NCBI GenBank assembly: GCA_022545875.1
Contig: JAKEIF010000271.1
Span: forward strand, 1-28,090
Reading direction: 5' to 3'
Source: Nitrososphaera sp.
GTDB taxonomy: Archaea > Thermoproteota > Nitrososphaeria > Nitrososphaerales > Nitrososphaeraceae
DNA length: 28,090 nucleotides
Part shown: in pieces, positions 1 to 7,080 of the stretch
Position numbering within the stretch: the first letter of the stretch is position 1
Layout: the number at the start of each line of letters is the position of its first letter
The notes under the pieces: generated by a model
What the model saw: the letters and a program-made list of their open reading frames with translations, nothing else
Told to the model about the DNA's origin: nothing
The model's database searches: none
Program-made: the position numbers and the translations under genes

Positions 1-1
1 A

Positions 2-295
2 TGCATGATTGTTGGAGAAAACATCTTTGCGATGTTGCTGGTTGAGAAATTCTTCAAGACGTTCACCAAAAAGGAAATCTGCGATACTTCAAAAGATACA
101 GAAGTGATAATCGCTTTATCCGTTGCAAAGAGAGAGGAAGTGGATCAGATGATGACGAAAGCTCTCGCCGCCGGCGGAATGGAAGCCAGAGTCGCACAGG
201 ATCATGGCTGGATGTATGGGCGCAATTTTCAAGATATTGACGGGCACTTGTGGGAAGTATTTTGGATGGATGAAAGCACGATAAAGAAGGAGTGA
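2..295 (+). CDS. VOC/glyoxalase-family protein, 3' part (5' end outside window)
   Basis: This is the C-terminal ~97 residues of a vicinal-oxygen-chelate (glyoxalase/bleomycin-resistance/dioxygenase) fold protein; family members are usually about 130-140 residues. The frame is already open at the first complete codon (TGC, position 2), so the ATG at 5 is almost certainly internal. The visible part holds the second beta-alpha-beta-beta-beta unit: a segment rich in V/I strands, then DHGWMYGRNFQDIDGHLWEV near the C-terminus, where the family places a Gly-His-Trp-Glu strand. The Glu of WEV is the usual metal ligand. The substrate cannot be told from sequence; annotations such as lactoylglutathione lyase would be over-specific. 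The TGA at 293-295 ends it cleanly. Confident in the fold, not in the activity. Confidence 0.82.
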   Translation, partial: CMIVGENIFAMLLVEKFFKTFTKKEICDTSKDTEVIIALSVAKREEVDQMMTKALAAGGMEARVAQDHGWMYGRNFQDIDGHLWEVFWMDESTIKKE

Positions 296-401
296 AATTC
301 CCGGCAGTTTGAAGCACGCCGTACTGCCTACCTGTCGGAATCAGTGACAAGGCAGCATTCACCTTAACGTAAAACGGTACAAAACCGCCTCATAAGCGAG
401 C

Positions 402-477
402 GCCTCCTAACTTGCCCTCAATCCTGCATATAGACAATAAATATTGTCAACGTCGAATGAGCGTGCAATTAGGAGGC
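402..477. repeat. Nested imperfect inverted repeat in intergenic region
   Basis: The left arm GCCTCCTAA (402-410) is the exact reverse complement of TTAGGAGGC (469-477). After a bulged C at 411, TTGC (412-415) pairs with GCAA (465-468), giving a 13-pair arm. Inside the loop sits a second palindrome, GACAATA-AA-TATTGTC (433-448). The element lies in the 235-base gap between the VOC gene and the retropepsin-like gene. It could be a structured RNA, an operator or a small mobile remnant. No coding frame explains it. Confidence 0.6.
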
Positions 478-530
478 TCTGTATTTTGTAATGACAATCA
501 AGAGGATCATATAATTATTCTAGGTAAGCT

Positions 531-938
531 ATGTTATACTTGTTGGAAAGAAAATCATTGGAAAAGATGCTGATCCCGTACAAGAATAATTTGCCGCTGG
601 TCAGCATGGGAATAGTTGATGCCGGGAGCAACAAGCGGATAAATGTTGATGCTCACCTTGATTTTGCATCTTCAAAGACAATCATGCCCACTTACATTGC
701 AAATGAACTTAACCTCTCTTTTGCAGGGAGCGATGAAACAGTGACTGGGGCAGGGATAATCCACATCCCCTATTATGAAGTGACCATAGAAGTGTTCGGC
801 CAAGTTCATGACAATGTACATGTGGGCTGCCTCGACTTTCCAGAGAGAACGCCTGCTAGGGCCCTCTTGGGCAGGGACATACTCGATAACTACAGAATAT
901 GCCTCGACGGAAAAAGAAAGGAAATCGAAGTTAGCTAG
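531..938 (+). CDS. Retropepsin-like (clan AA aspartic protease fold) protein
   Basis: A 135-residue protein with the layout of a single-domain retropepsin/clan AA protein. A strand leads to LDFASSKTIMP (Asp44), where active members have D-[TS]-G. A C-terminal ALLGRDIL motif (111-118) follows, the hydrophobic-Gly pair of the family, and then a short strand. The catalytic-position Asp is kept, but the following T/S-G is F-A, so protease activity is doubtful. There is no signal peptide, so it is probably cytoplasmic. The start is uncertain: ATG 531 is the longest choice. An AT-rich TATA-like element at 508-519 would place transcription start near 541, which would favour TTG 540/543 or ATG 567 (MLIPYKNN). 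Function unknown. Sure of the gene, moderately sure of the fold. Confidence 0.72.
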   Translation: MLYLLERKSLEKMLIPYKNNLPLVSMGIVDAGSNKRINVDAHLDFASSKTIMPTYIANELNLSFAGSDETVTGAGIIHIPYYEVTIEVFGQVHDNVHVGCLDFPERTPARALLGRDILDNYRICLDGKRKEIEVS

Positions 939-1040
939 CAATCCGCCGCCTTGTACCGTAATTAGCCTTACCTACTAAAGATGCATCGTACTAGAAGTTT
1001 TCAATCAATTGCATAACTAGTCAGTTGGACAGCAATAGGT

Positions 1041-1211
1041 GTGGTTCTGGGAACAGTTGCAGCGATTGCTGTGGCAATAATAATACTGGTTATCTTTCTC
1101 GCAGTCGCGGGATTTTTGATCCAGTTGCTCGCGCCAGTCATTGCGGGAGTGCTGATATTGATCATCGCAGTAGTAGGCGGAGTCTGGCTGTACTCAAAAT
1201 ACAAGAGCTAG
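1041..1211 (+). CDS. Small two-helix membrane protein
   Basis: An open frame with no ATG, running from a TAA at 1014 to the TAG at 1209-1211. It encodes about 56 residues from GTG 1041, almost entirely two hydrophobic helices (a V/A/I/L-rich run ending LVIFLAVAGFLIQLL, then VIAGVLILIIAVVGGVWLY), and ends in the basic tail SKYKS. The composition is far from random and marks a real membrane peptide. GTG 1041 is the best start; a weak TATA-like CATAACT at 1012-1018 would make it leaderless. Its stop codon shares the palindrome CTAG (1208-1211) with the convergent Cys-rich gene. No family recognised. Other small membrane proteins of this size lie at 16701 and 20196. Confidence 0.55.
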   Translation: MVLGTVAAIAVAIIILVIFLAVAGFLIQLLAPVIAGVLILIIAVVGGVWLYSKYKS

Positions 1212-1505
1212 CGTAGCATCAAATCAGAGGACGCCATTCGTTGCAGGTAATTGTATTTGGCTATTTCTTCCATTTCCTTGAACGGGTGGCAGAGATAGCA
1301 GTAAGAGCATTTCTCACACGGAGTACTCCTTCGGGCACATCTTTTGCAATATCCATACCTCTGCTTGAGAGGCGGAAGACATTCGTGTCCTCTTGATGGC
1401 AGCGGCTTGGGTTTCTTTGTATGAACAAGTGCGGGCTCTTTCCTAGGTTTGATGCCTTCTCTCCCCTGTTTGCGGCCTTTTTGTGCATTCTATCGCTGCG
1501 CTCAT
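1208..1505 (-). pseudogene. Cys-rich zinc-binding small protein with a one-base 5' frameshift
   Basis: The reading frame ending at TAG (complement of 1208-1210) encodes a Cys-rich protein. It has a Lys/Arg/Pro-rich N-part, then HECLPP, YCKRC, PCEKC and SYCYLCH, then a helical tail FKEMEEIAKYNYLQRM. The three CxxC pairs look like metal knuckles. This frame has no ATG, GTG or TTG before the Cys region. A well-placed archaeal promoter (TTATAA, 1530-1535) points to a leaderless ATG at 1505-1503. That ATG opens a frame that stops after 20 codons (TAG, complement of 1443-1445) and is one base out of register with the Cys-rich body. Removing one base from the A5 (about 1480-1484) or G4 (about 1464-1467) run would give one continuous protein of about 98 residues. 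So this is a recent frameshift, an assembly error or programmed shifting. No named family recognised. Confidence 0.6.
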
Positions 1506-1529
1506 CCGTACTGAAATAGTGAACTTTCC

Positions 1530-1535
1530 TTATAA
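1530..1535 (-). promoter_or_regulatory. TATA box of the Cys-rich gene
   Basis: TTATAA is centred about 27 bases upstream of the ATG at 1505 on the minus strand. This is the spacing seen before most genes in this window, and it makes that ATG the expected leaderless start. Confidence 0.55.
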
Positions 1536-1644
1536 CAAAGAGAGCACCGAAGGGGGAGGGTGAGTATGCATGAGACCAATATCCTTGACGTCTACATCAA
1601 AATGACGCAGTCGCTTTTTATACTAATACAACGATCTATGTGCG

Positions 1645-2118
1645 ATGAAACTTATTCAAGCCATTCCCGGGATGCCCTCCAAGGTGACCGAGCCCGAGGT
1701 TCAAAAATTCCTTGAAAATAAGCTAAACATGCAGCTCGCCACCATTGATCCCCAAGGCTATCCAGTCATTCAGCCTGTTTGGTTCTATCACGACAGCAAC
1801 TCGGGTAAACTGTATACTGGTACCGAAAAAAGAGCGAGGAAAGTCGAGAATATTCGAGCAAACCCCGACAGAATTTACTTTTCAATTGACGATGACAATT
1901 TCCCGTACAAGGGTGTCAAGGGACGCGGAGAGGCCAGAATATCCGAAGACGCACAGGAAAATTTAGCGGTCATGGAGAAGATCAACCTGAAGTACCTCGG
2001 CACGCTTGATCATCCGTTGGCAAAGAGGCTCATGGACAATGCCAAGAACGGAACGGAAGTAGTGATTGAAATCTCCCCGAAATTCTTTTCCGCATGGGAC
2101 TTTGCAAAGTCCGGATAA
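1645..2118 (+). CDS. Pyridoxamine 5'-phosphate oxidase-like flavoprotein
   Basis: 157 residues with the split-barrel flavin-binding fold of the PNPOx-like superfamily. Strand LATIDPQGYPVIQPVWFYHD (31-50) is followed by LYTGTEKRARKVENIRANP, the stretch that contacts the flavin phosphate in relatives, then IYFSIDDD and GVKGRGEARI, and a C-terminal WDFAKS. Such proteins bind FMN, F420 or heme, and single-domain members often act on unknown substrates, so PdxH activity should not be assumed. A TATA element (TTTTTATAC, 1615-1623) sits about 26 bases before ATG 1645, which fits a leaderless transcript. It converges on the histidine kinase gene, with a gap of only 13 bases between stop codons. Confidence 0.85.
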   Translation: MKLIQAIPGMPSKVTEPEVQKFLENKLNMQLATIDPQGYPVIQPVWFYHDSNSGKLYTGTEKRARKVENIRANPDRIYFSIDDDNFPYKGVKGRGEARISEDAQENLAVMEKINLKYLGTLDHPLAKRLMDNAKNGTEVVIEISPKFFSAWDFAKSG

Positions 2119-2131
2119 CCCATGTCAGAGA

Positions 2132-3379
2132 TTATGCCTGTGCTAGCTGCGATACTTTCTTCCTGATGCTGATTGGCAGTGCAATGGTAAAGACGACACC
2201 CTTTTCTGAAGAGTTATTCCCCACCGAAATGGTGCCAGCATGAGCCTCGATGATTGTTTTTGTAATAAAAAGCCCAAGGCCTGTGCCTCGCTCATTTTCC
2301 CTCATCCGCGCGGCGTATTTGTCAAAGAGAACAGGGATTATGTCAGCAGGGAATGATGGTCCCTCATCCGTTATCTGGATCTTGACAGATCCTTCGTCGT
2401 GATTTGCGCGCACCTGAACTGTGATTTCGCCTTCTTTGGCAAAGTTGATAGAGTTACCAATGATAGCAGAAAGTGCTTGTAATAGACGCTTTTTGTCGCC
2501 AGTCATCATGATGTCACCATCCGGATCCATGTCAATATTCAGCTTCGCACTTGCAATCTTGCCACGTTGACCCGAAAAGGCTGACGAAACCTCGTCAAGA
2601 AGCTTCTTTATGCTGACTGGGGCCATCTTGTATTCAAAAGTTCCACCTTCAATTCGGCCTACATCAAGGATGTTGTTTGCAACCCCTACGAGCCGGCGGG
2701 ATCCAGATATTATCGATTTCCAAGCGTCCTCGTCAGCCATCGTCCCCTGCTCCAGCTGGTCTACTGAATCGAGTATTGGTTCAAGGGGGATGCAGAGTTC
2801 CTGAGCTGCAACTGAAACAAAATCATCCTTCATCCGGTCCAAATCCTTTAGCTTGGCGTTTGTCTGCAAAAGCTGGTCGTTCTTGCGCAAAAGCTCTTCA
2901 TTTACTCGCTTGAACTCTTCCGCCTGTGCTTCGAGCTGTGAATTGGCTTTTTTCAGTACTTGCTCATTTTCAGTAAGCTCATCATTAATCCGTTGCAGGT
3001 CAACGGCCTTTTGCTTCATGGATTCGTTGAGATCCTTCTTTACTTCTAGGACTTTTCTTCTCAAGAGCTCGAGCATCAATATTGCCCTGTCAAACTCGTT
3101 AGCATTTCTTACAGTAGATTTCGTTATCTTGCCTGGATAGACCCTCACCTTGAAATTGCCTTTCGCGATTACCCGAACCGCCTCCGTCACATCCTTCAAT
3201 GGGATCATTACGGACTTTAGTATCAAAGTAACAAGTGCCGCCAGGGATGCCAGAGTAACCGCCAGAGCCCAGGGAAGAATATCGAAGGGAAACCCCGAAC
3301 CAGCAAATGATGGCAGAACATAGATTGCCGAGGCTGCTGCAGAAGCTATTGCTCCGGCACCTGCCAGCACTCTTGCCAT
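2132..3379 (-). CDS. Membrane histidine kinase-like protein lacking the phospho-accepting His
   Basis: 415 residues. Two membrane helices (about 5-25 and 34-56) flank a very short loop, followed by a HAMP-like segment (about 56-105), a long coiled coil (about 105-185), a HisKA-like helical pair (185-250) and a HATPase_c domain (about 255-405). The H-box reads FVSVAAQELCIPLEPI: Gln193 (CAG, complement of 2801-2803) replaces the invariant His. The N-box keeps Asn309, the G1 box is DEGPSF (338-343) without its second Gly, and the G2 box GTGLGL (365-370) is intact. The large kinase at 14382 has a normal AAHELRTP box, so this change is gene-specific. It may be a pseudokinase, an ATP-binding scaffold or a phosphatase-type partner. 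No response regulator is adjacent. ATG 3379 is the only in-frame ATG near the N-terminus. Confidence 0.9.
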   Translation of the reverse strand: MARVLAGAGAIASAAASAIYVLPSFAGSGFPFDILPWALAVTLASLAALVTLILKSVMIPLKDVTEAVRVIAKGNFKVRVYPGKITKSTVRNANEFDRAILMLELLRRKVLEVKKDLNESMKQKAVDLQRINDELTENEQVLKKANSQLEAQAEEFKRVNEELLRKNDQLLQTNAKLKDLDRMKDDFVSVAAQELCIPLEPILDSVDQLEQGTMADEDAWKSIISGSRRLVGVANNILDVGRIEGGTFEYKMAPVSIKKLLDEVSSAFSGQRGKIASAKLNIDMDPDGDIMMTGDKKRLLQALSAIIGNSINFAKEGEITVQVRANHDEGSVKIQITDEGPSFPADIIPVLFDKYAARMRENERGTGLGLFITKTIIEAHAGTISVGNNSSEKGVVFTIALPISIRKKVSQLAQA

Positions 3380-3644
3380 TATTCTAATTTCCGGCGACCT
3401 CCCATGTCCCTTTCAGGCAACTCTTACATTGTTGAGAGGAATTTCCAAAGATAAACTCGTGTGTATGTAGTGGTCATAACAGACACTGAACGATCGATGT
3501 CTTTCTTGCTATGGATATGCAAAACTATGAAATCGATGAATTGGTCGCGCAACGCTGCATCCGCACTTTATAAAAAAATTTTATTAACATCGTCTGTGTT
3601 GGTATAATCGCATTACGATGAGCAGCTTTCAATTTTGATGTGAT

Positions 3645-4916
3645 ATGAAATTTCTGTTTGTGTCTCCAGAAGCACTTAGTCTTGACTTGGCTTACAGAGT
3701 GTCGCAGGAAAATAATGAAGTCAAGTTCTTTGTCCAAAGCGACACCGAAAAAGATGTGGGAGACGGTTTTGTGGAAAAGGTAAGTGCTTGGGACAACCTT
3801 GTTGAGTGGGCAGATGTCGTAGTTTTTGATGACATTGGATTTGGGAGGACGGCGGACAAGCTTAGAGCGGAGGGGAAGAAAGTAGTAGGCGGGAGTTCGT
3901 ATACCGACAGGCTTGAGAATGAAAGAGAATACGGACAGCAGGAACTTGCCAAGGCGGGCGTGTCAGTGCTTCCCAATTGGAATTTTTCGGATTTTGACGA
4001 AGCCATAAGGTTCGTTCAAGGAAACCCCCAGAGGTATGTCATAAAGCCAAGCGGCAAGGCCCAAAATGAAAAGGAGCTGCTATTTGTAGGGCAGGAAGAG
4101 GACGGCAATGACGTCATTGATGTCCTTGCCCACTACAAAAGGAACTGGTCGAACAAGATCCGGATCTTTCAGATTCAAAAATATGCTTCCGGTGTAGAAG
4201 TAGGAGTTGGGGCGTTCTTTAATGGCAAGGATTTCGCCACTCCCATCAACATCAACTTTGAACACAAGCGGCTGTTTCCCGGAGATATTGGACCTAGCAC
4301 GGGCGAGATGGGAACGTCGATGATGTGGTCCCAAAGAAACAAGATATTTGATCTTACGCTGGGGAAAATGAAAGACAGACTCGTCGATGCGAAATACTGT
4401 GGCTACATAGACATCAACTGCATTGCAAACAGCAAGACCATATATCCTCTGGAATTTACTTCGAGATTTGGTTATCCCACGATTTCAATACAGATGGAAG
4501 GAGTGACAAGCGAATGGAGCAAGTTCCTACATTCTATTGCAGGCGGAGATGCCAGCGAGCTTCGCACAAAGAAGGGATTTCAGGTGGGGGTAGTGGTGGC
4601 CCTTCCCCCTTTTCCATTCAACGACGAGCGCACTTTTAAGAAATACTCTGAAGACGCCGCTATTCTCTTCAAAAAGAACAACACGGATGGCGTGCACCTA
4701 GGAGAAGTCAAGAAGGTCGAAAATGACTGGAGGGTTGCCGGCAGGTCAGGCTATTGCCTTGTGATTACAGGCTCCGGTCCCACCATGGAAGACGCAAGGA
4801 ACCAAGCATACGCGCGAGTTTCAAACATCATGATACCCAACATGTTTTACAGGACTGACATTGGAAAGAGATGGACTAGGGACAGCGACCTCCTCCAGTC
4901 GTCCGGCTTCCTCTAG
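3645..4916 (+). CDS. PurD-like ATP-grasp protein (GAR synthetase family paralog)
   Basis: 423 residues with the phosphoribosylamine-glycine ligase layout. An N-terminal Rossmann-like domain (1-90) reads FLFVSPEA...VVVFDD...KKVVGGSS. The ATP-grasp domain follows, with YVIKPSGKA (131-139), an IRIFQIQKYASGVEVGVGAFF strand pair, GPSTGEMGT (216-224, compare GPNTGGMG of PurD) and IYPLEFTSRFGYPT (266-279, compare NARFGDPE). The C-terminal domain ends VITGSGPTMEDARNQAY, also PurD-like. Substitutions in the signature loops (STGEMGT, TSRFGYPT) suggest a diverged paralog that may ligate another amine and acid, so purD is not assigned. No purine genes are adjacent. Two TATA-like elements lie upstream (TTTATAAA near 3568 and TATAAT near 3603). 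It is convergent with lemA, sharing CTAG at 4913-4916. Confidence 0.8.
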   Translation: MKFLFVSPEALSLDLAYRVSQENNEVKFFVQSDTEKDVGDGFVEKVSAWDNLVEWADVVVFDDIGFGRTADKLRAEGKKVVGGSSYTDRLENEREYGQQELAKAGVSVLPNWNFSDFDEAIRFVQGNPQRYVIKPSGKAQNEKELLFVGQEEDGNDVIDVLAHYKRNWSNKIRIFQIQKYASGVEVGVGAFFNGKDFATPININFEHKRLFPGDIGPSTGEMGTSMMWSQRNKIFDLTLGKMKDRLVDAKYCGYIDINCIANSKTIYPLEFTSRFGYPTISIQMEGVTSEWSKFLHSIAGGDASELRTKKGFQVGVVVALPPFPFNDERTFKKYSEDAAILFKKNNTDGVHLGEVKKVENDWRVAGRSGYCLVITGSGPTMEDARNQAYARVSNIMIPNMFYRTDIGKRWTRDSDLLQSSGFL

Positions 4917-5524
4917 CTCGTTAGGTCTACCTGGGGAACCGTGTTCTGAGCCGCAGGGCTAGCCTCGTAAGGCGGGTATGGCTGCTGGTTCCATGCGCCG
5001 GCGCCAAGGAACCCACTTTCGTTAAACATGTTATTTGGAAAAGTCCGGAGGTGTGTGTTATAGTCCCGAACGCCGTCGTTGTAGTAAGTTCTTGCTACAG
5101 CAATCCTGTTCTCGGTGCCCGCAAGCTCGTCCATTAAACGTGTGACCTGTTGATCTGCCTTGATATTTGGATATGATTCATAGACCAAGATTATCTTACT
5201 CAGGGCCTCTTCGAGCTGGTTGCTGGTTTCAACTCTTTCATTCACCGTCTCTGCCCTCTGCCAGTCAGTCCTGAGCCGCGTGACATTCTGCAATAGCTCT
5301 GATTCAAACTCCATATAGCCTCTTACCGACTCGATGAGATTAGGAATCAGGTCGTAGCGGCGCTGAAGCTGTGCATCGACGTCCGCAGAAAGCCTTCTTA
5401 CGTTCTCGTCTTTGGACTGCGCGGAGTTAAATCCTGAGAAATACATTGAATACAGCACACCAATGATGATTGCAACGATCGCGACCGCTGCTATTCCGCC
5501 AATGATTGCCATCTTGCGAGCCAA
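4913..5524 (-). CDS. lemA: LemA family membrane protein
   Basis: 203 residues. A single N-terminal membrane helix (about 6-29) is followed by a long helical LemA domain. The hallmark is the stretch from DAQLQRRYDLIPNLIESVRGYMEFE onward, then LSKIILVYESYPNIKADQQ, and a helix ending IAVARTYYNDGVRDYNTHLRTFPNN. The C-terminus is a short Pro/Gln/Ala-rich tail. LemA proteins are membrane-anchored coiled-coil proteins of unclear biochemical role. They are very often encoded beside TPM-domain proteins, exactly as here (TPM gene upstream, 42-base gap). The start is TTG 5524, with ATG 5512 as the alternative. A strong TATA (ATATATAAT, about 5551-5559) in the gap suggests it can be transcribed on its own. 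The stop overlaps that of the PurD-like gene. Confidence 0.9.
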   Translation of the reverse strand: MARKMAIIGGIAAVAIVAIIIGVLYSMYFSGFNSAQSKDENVRRLSADVDAQLQRRYDLIPNLIESVRGYMEFESELLQNVTRLRTDWQRAETVNERVETSNQLEEALSKIILVYESYPNIKADQQVTRLMDELAGTENRIAVARTYYNDGVRDYNTHLRTFPNNMFNESGFLGAGAWNQQPYPPYEASPAAQNTVPQVDLTS

Positions 5525-5566
5525 TTTGCTGCGATTGTGTAGTCCTTGCCATATATAATCGTGGAA

Positions 5567-6412
5567 TCACCTTCCGGCGCCGCCACCGCCGGAACTGCCT
5601 CCACCTCCGCCTCCTCCAGAGCCGCCACCAAAACCTCCTCCACTGGATCCGCCGCCCCAACCACCATAGCCTGTGCCATACCTTCGCCTGCCTTTCTTGC
5701 GACGGATCCACGAAAGCACAATCATTGCGACGATGAAAGCGACAAATATGCCCGGCATTGCATAGTCGAGAAATAGTTCAGCGTCATCTATTGAAGGGCT
5801 GTCAGAGACTAATGCTGGCGTCTGGAAACCGGGATCGCCGCTCTGGTATCCTGTCCTTGTGCCAACCGAAATTGCAGTATCGAGAAATGCTTGGTCAAAA
5901 ACGCTAGCGTTACCAGACGACTCGTATTCCTGCCTGGCAGGTACGAGGAAAGAATCTAGTATCGCTCCTGCCGTGCCATCCGTGATGTTGCCTTCAAGCC
6001 CACGCCCAACTTCGATCCGCATCGAGCCTCCCCCGCTGTCTCGCTCAAGTGATAACAGTATGAGGACGCCGTTACTCTTCTCCTTCTTGCCTATGCCCTT
6101 TACCCCGTCCAGTGAGACTTCATTGAAAATAAAGTTGGCAAGCATGTCTCGCTCTTGGAGCTCTTGTCCGTTCTTTGCAATTCCGTGTCCTACAAAGCTT
6201 GGAATTGTGTAAATGACCACCTCTGCAGTGGTCGCGTCGTCGAGTTCCCGGACATAACGGTCGATGCGCGTTTCATAGTCCGCGCCAATGATATCCGCGT
6301 TATCATAGATGTAGCCGGGACGAGACCCGGAAGTTTGAGCTGTTGATAGGACTCCATCCGGCAATAGCAAAGCAATGAACATTGCAGCAGGAATAAAATG
6401 CAGCAGACGCAT
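5567..6412 (-). CDS. TPM-domain exported membrane protein (YgcG-like)
   Basis: 281 residues. A signal peptide or N-terminal helix (1-25) is followed by a TPM domain (about 32-190) with YIYDNADIIGADYETRIDRYV, AEVVIYTIPS, NGVLILLSLE and MRIEVGRGLEGNITD. This is the order seen in TLP18.3/Psb32/MOLO-1 proteins. A membrane helix (218-236), a basic stop-transfer patch (IRRKKGRRR) and a Gly/Ser tail (249-281) complete it, with the TPM domain predicted outside the membrane. Bacterial relatives with the same Gly-rich tail pair with LemA, as in this gene pair. Function is not settled; plant relatives act in photosystem repair and have been reported as phosphatases. A TATA element (TATATAAT, about 6438-6445) lies about 29 bases before ATG 6412, so the leader is at most a few bases. 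Confidence 0.88.
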   Translation of the reverse strand: MRLLHFIPAAMFIALLLPDGVLSTAQTSGSRPGYIYDNADIIGADYETRIDRYVRELDDATTAEVVIYTIPSFVGHGIAKNGQELQERDMLANFIFNEVSLDGVKGIGKKEKSNGVLILLSLERDSGGGSMRIEVGRGLEGNITDGTAGAILDSFLVPARQEYESSGNASVFDQAFLDTAISVGTRTGYQSGDPGFQTPALVSDSPSIDDAELFLDYAMPGIFVAFIVAMIVLSWIRRKKGRRRYGTGYGGWGGGSSGGGFGGGSGGGGGGGSSGGGGAGR

Positions 6413-6720
6413 CCTGCGACACTATCCGGCTGACCCTATATAATCAGAAGCAAGCATTGATTTTAGGATCGCGTATTGACTCGACTATCTTTTTGAGTAA
6501 TTAGAACAAGTACCCTGTGTTGGTGATTTGTAAGCAAGACAGCAAGCCTAAACCTACTGCGTTTGCCCGCGAACCACATCGCACAGGGTGACTATCCTTA
6601 TGCAACATGATATTTACAGATTAACGCCTGTTTATTACATCTGTAGACGATTGTTAACCTAGGGGAGGGCTTATCTCCAAAGAGAATTCTGATTCACTGT
6701 TCCTTGACCTGCCTGCGCAC
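6413..6720. other. 308-base gene-free region with divergent promoters and a long-range inverted repeat
   Basis: The left end holds the promoter of the TPM gene (minus strand, TATA near 6441). No convincing small ORF or tRNA is visible. ACCCTGTG (6512-6519) pairs exactly with CACAGGGT (6582-6589), with G-T pairs possible on each side, which would close a loop of about 62 bases. The right end (6690-6720) reads open into the DUF6659-like gene. An unannotated RNA is possible but not demonstrated. Confidence 0.4.
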
Positions 6721-7080
6721 GTGATGACTCTGGATAAATCCATTCGATTTTCCTGTGTTGTCAACCGGCTCGGCTACATTGTAGCATACAAGTACAGGGA
6801 AGGGCTGACCCCACTAATGACATATGAGGAAACGCGCAAGAACGCCTTGCTGTCAGTCATACGACACTCGACCAGGCAAAGTTGGGAGAACAAGATGGGC
6901 AAGACCCTCTATTCGATAACCAGGTACGAGCATCTCACAAGAGCCTCAATACCGACTCAGGACAAGCACTTGCTTTTGGTTTCCTTTGACGCGGATGTGA
7001 ACGCTGTTGACAGGCTCATTCAAAGGAAAATACTGCCGCTCCTACAAAGACAGGCTCACCTACATTCCACAGAGATCTAG
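6721..7080 (+). CDS. DUF6659-like thaumarchaeal protein
   Basis: 119 residues from GTG 6721, or 118 from the adjacent ATG 6724. The pattern IRFSCVVNRLGYIVAYKYREGLTPL, followed by a helix with SVIRHSTRQSWENKMGKTLYSITRYEHL and a strand HLLLVSFDADV, matches my recollection of the DUF6659 family. That family is small proteins common in ammonia-oxidising archaea and reminiscent of roadblock/profilin-type alpha/beta folds. Its role is unknown, and a signalling adaptor role is often guessed because members occur next to regulators. The frame stays open upstream to a TAA near 6658 but contains no ATG or GTG there. It is convergent with the next gene, sharing CTAG at 7077-7080. Confidence 0.72.
   Translation: MMTLDKSIRFSCVVNRLGYIVAYKYREGLTPLMTYEETRKNALLSVIRHSTRQSWENKMGKTLYSITRYEHLTRASIPTQDKHLLLVSFDADVNAVDRLIQRKILPLLQRQAHLHSTEI

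Noticed and set aside
1261..1488. 75-residue minus-strand ORF with a single ATG
   Set aside because: The shifted frame of the same strand encodes a clear triple-CxxC protein, so this frame is a shadow of the frameshifted gene.
6512..6589. Possible tRNA (78-base span with paired ends)
   Set aside because: There is no GTTCRANNC T-loop, no anticodon arm and no conserved D-arm GG, so it is kept only as an inverted repeat.
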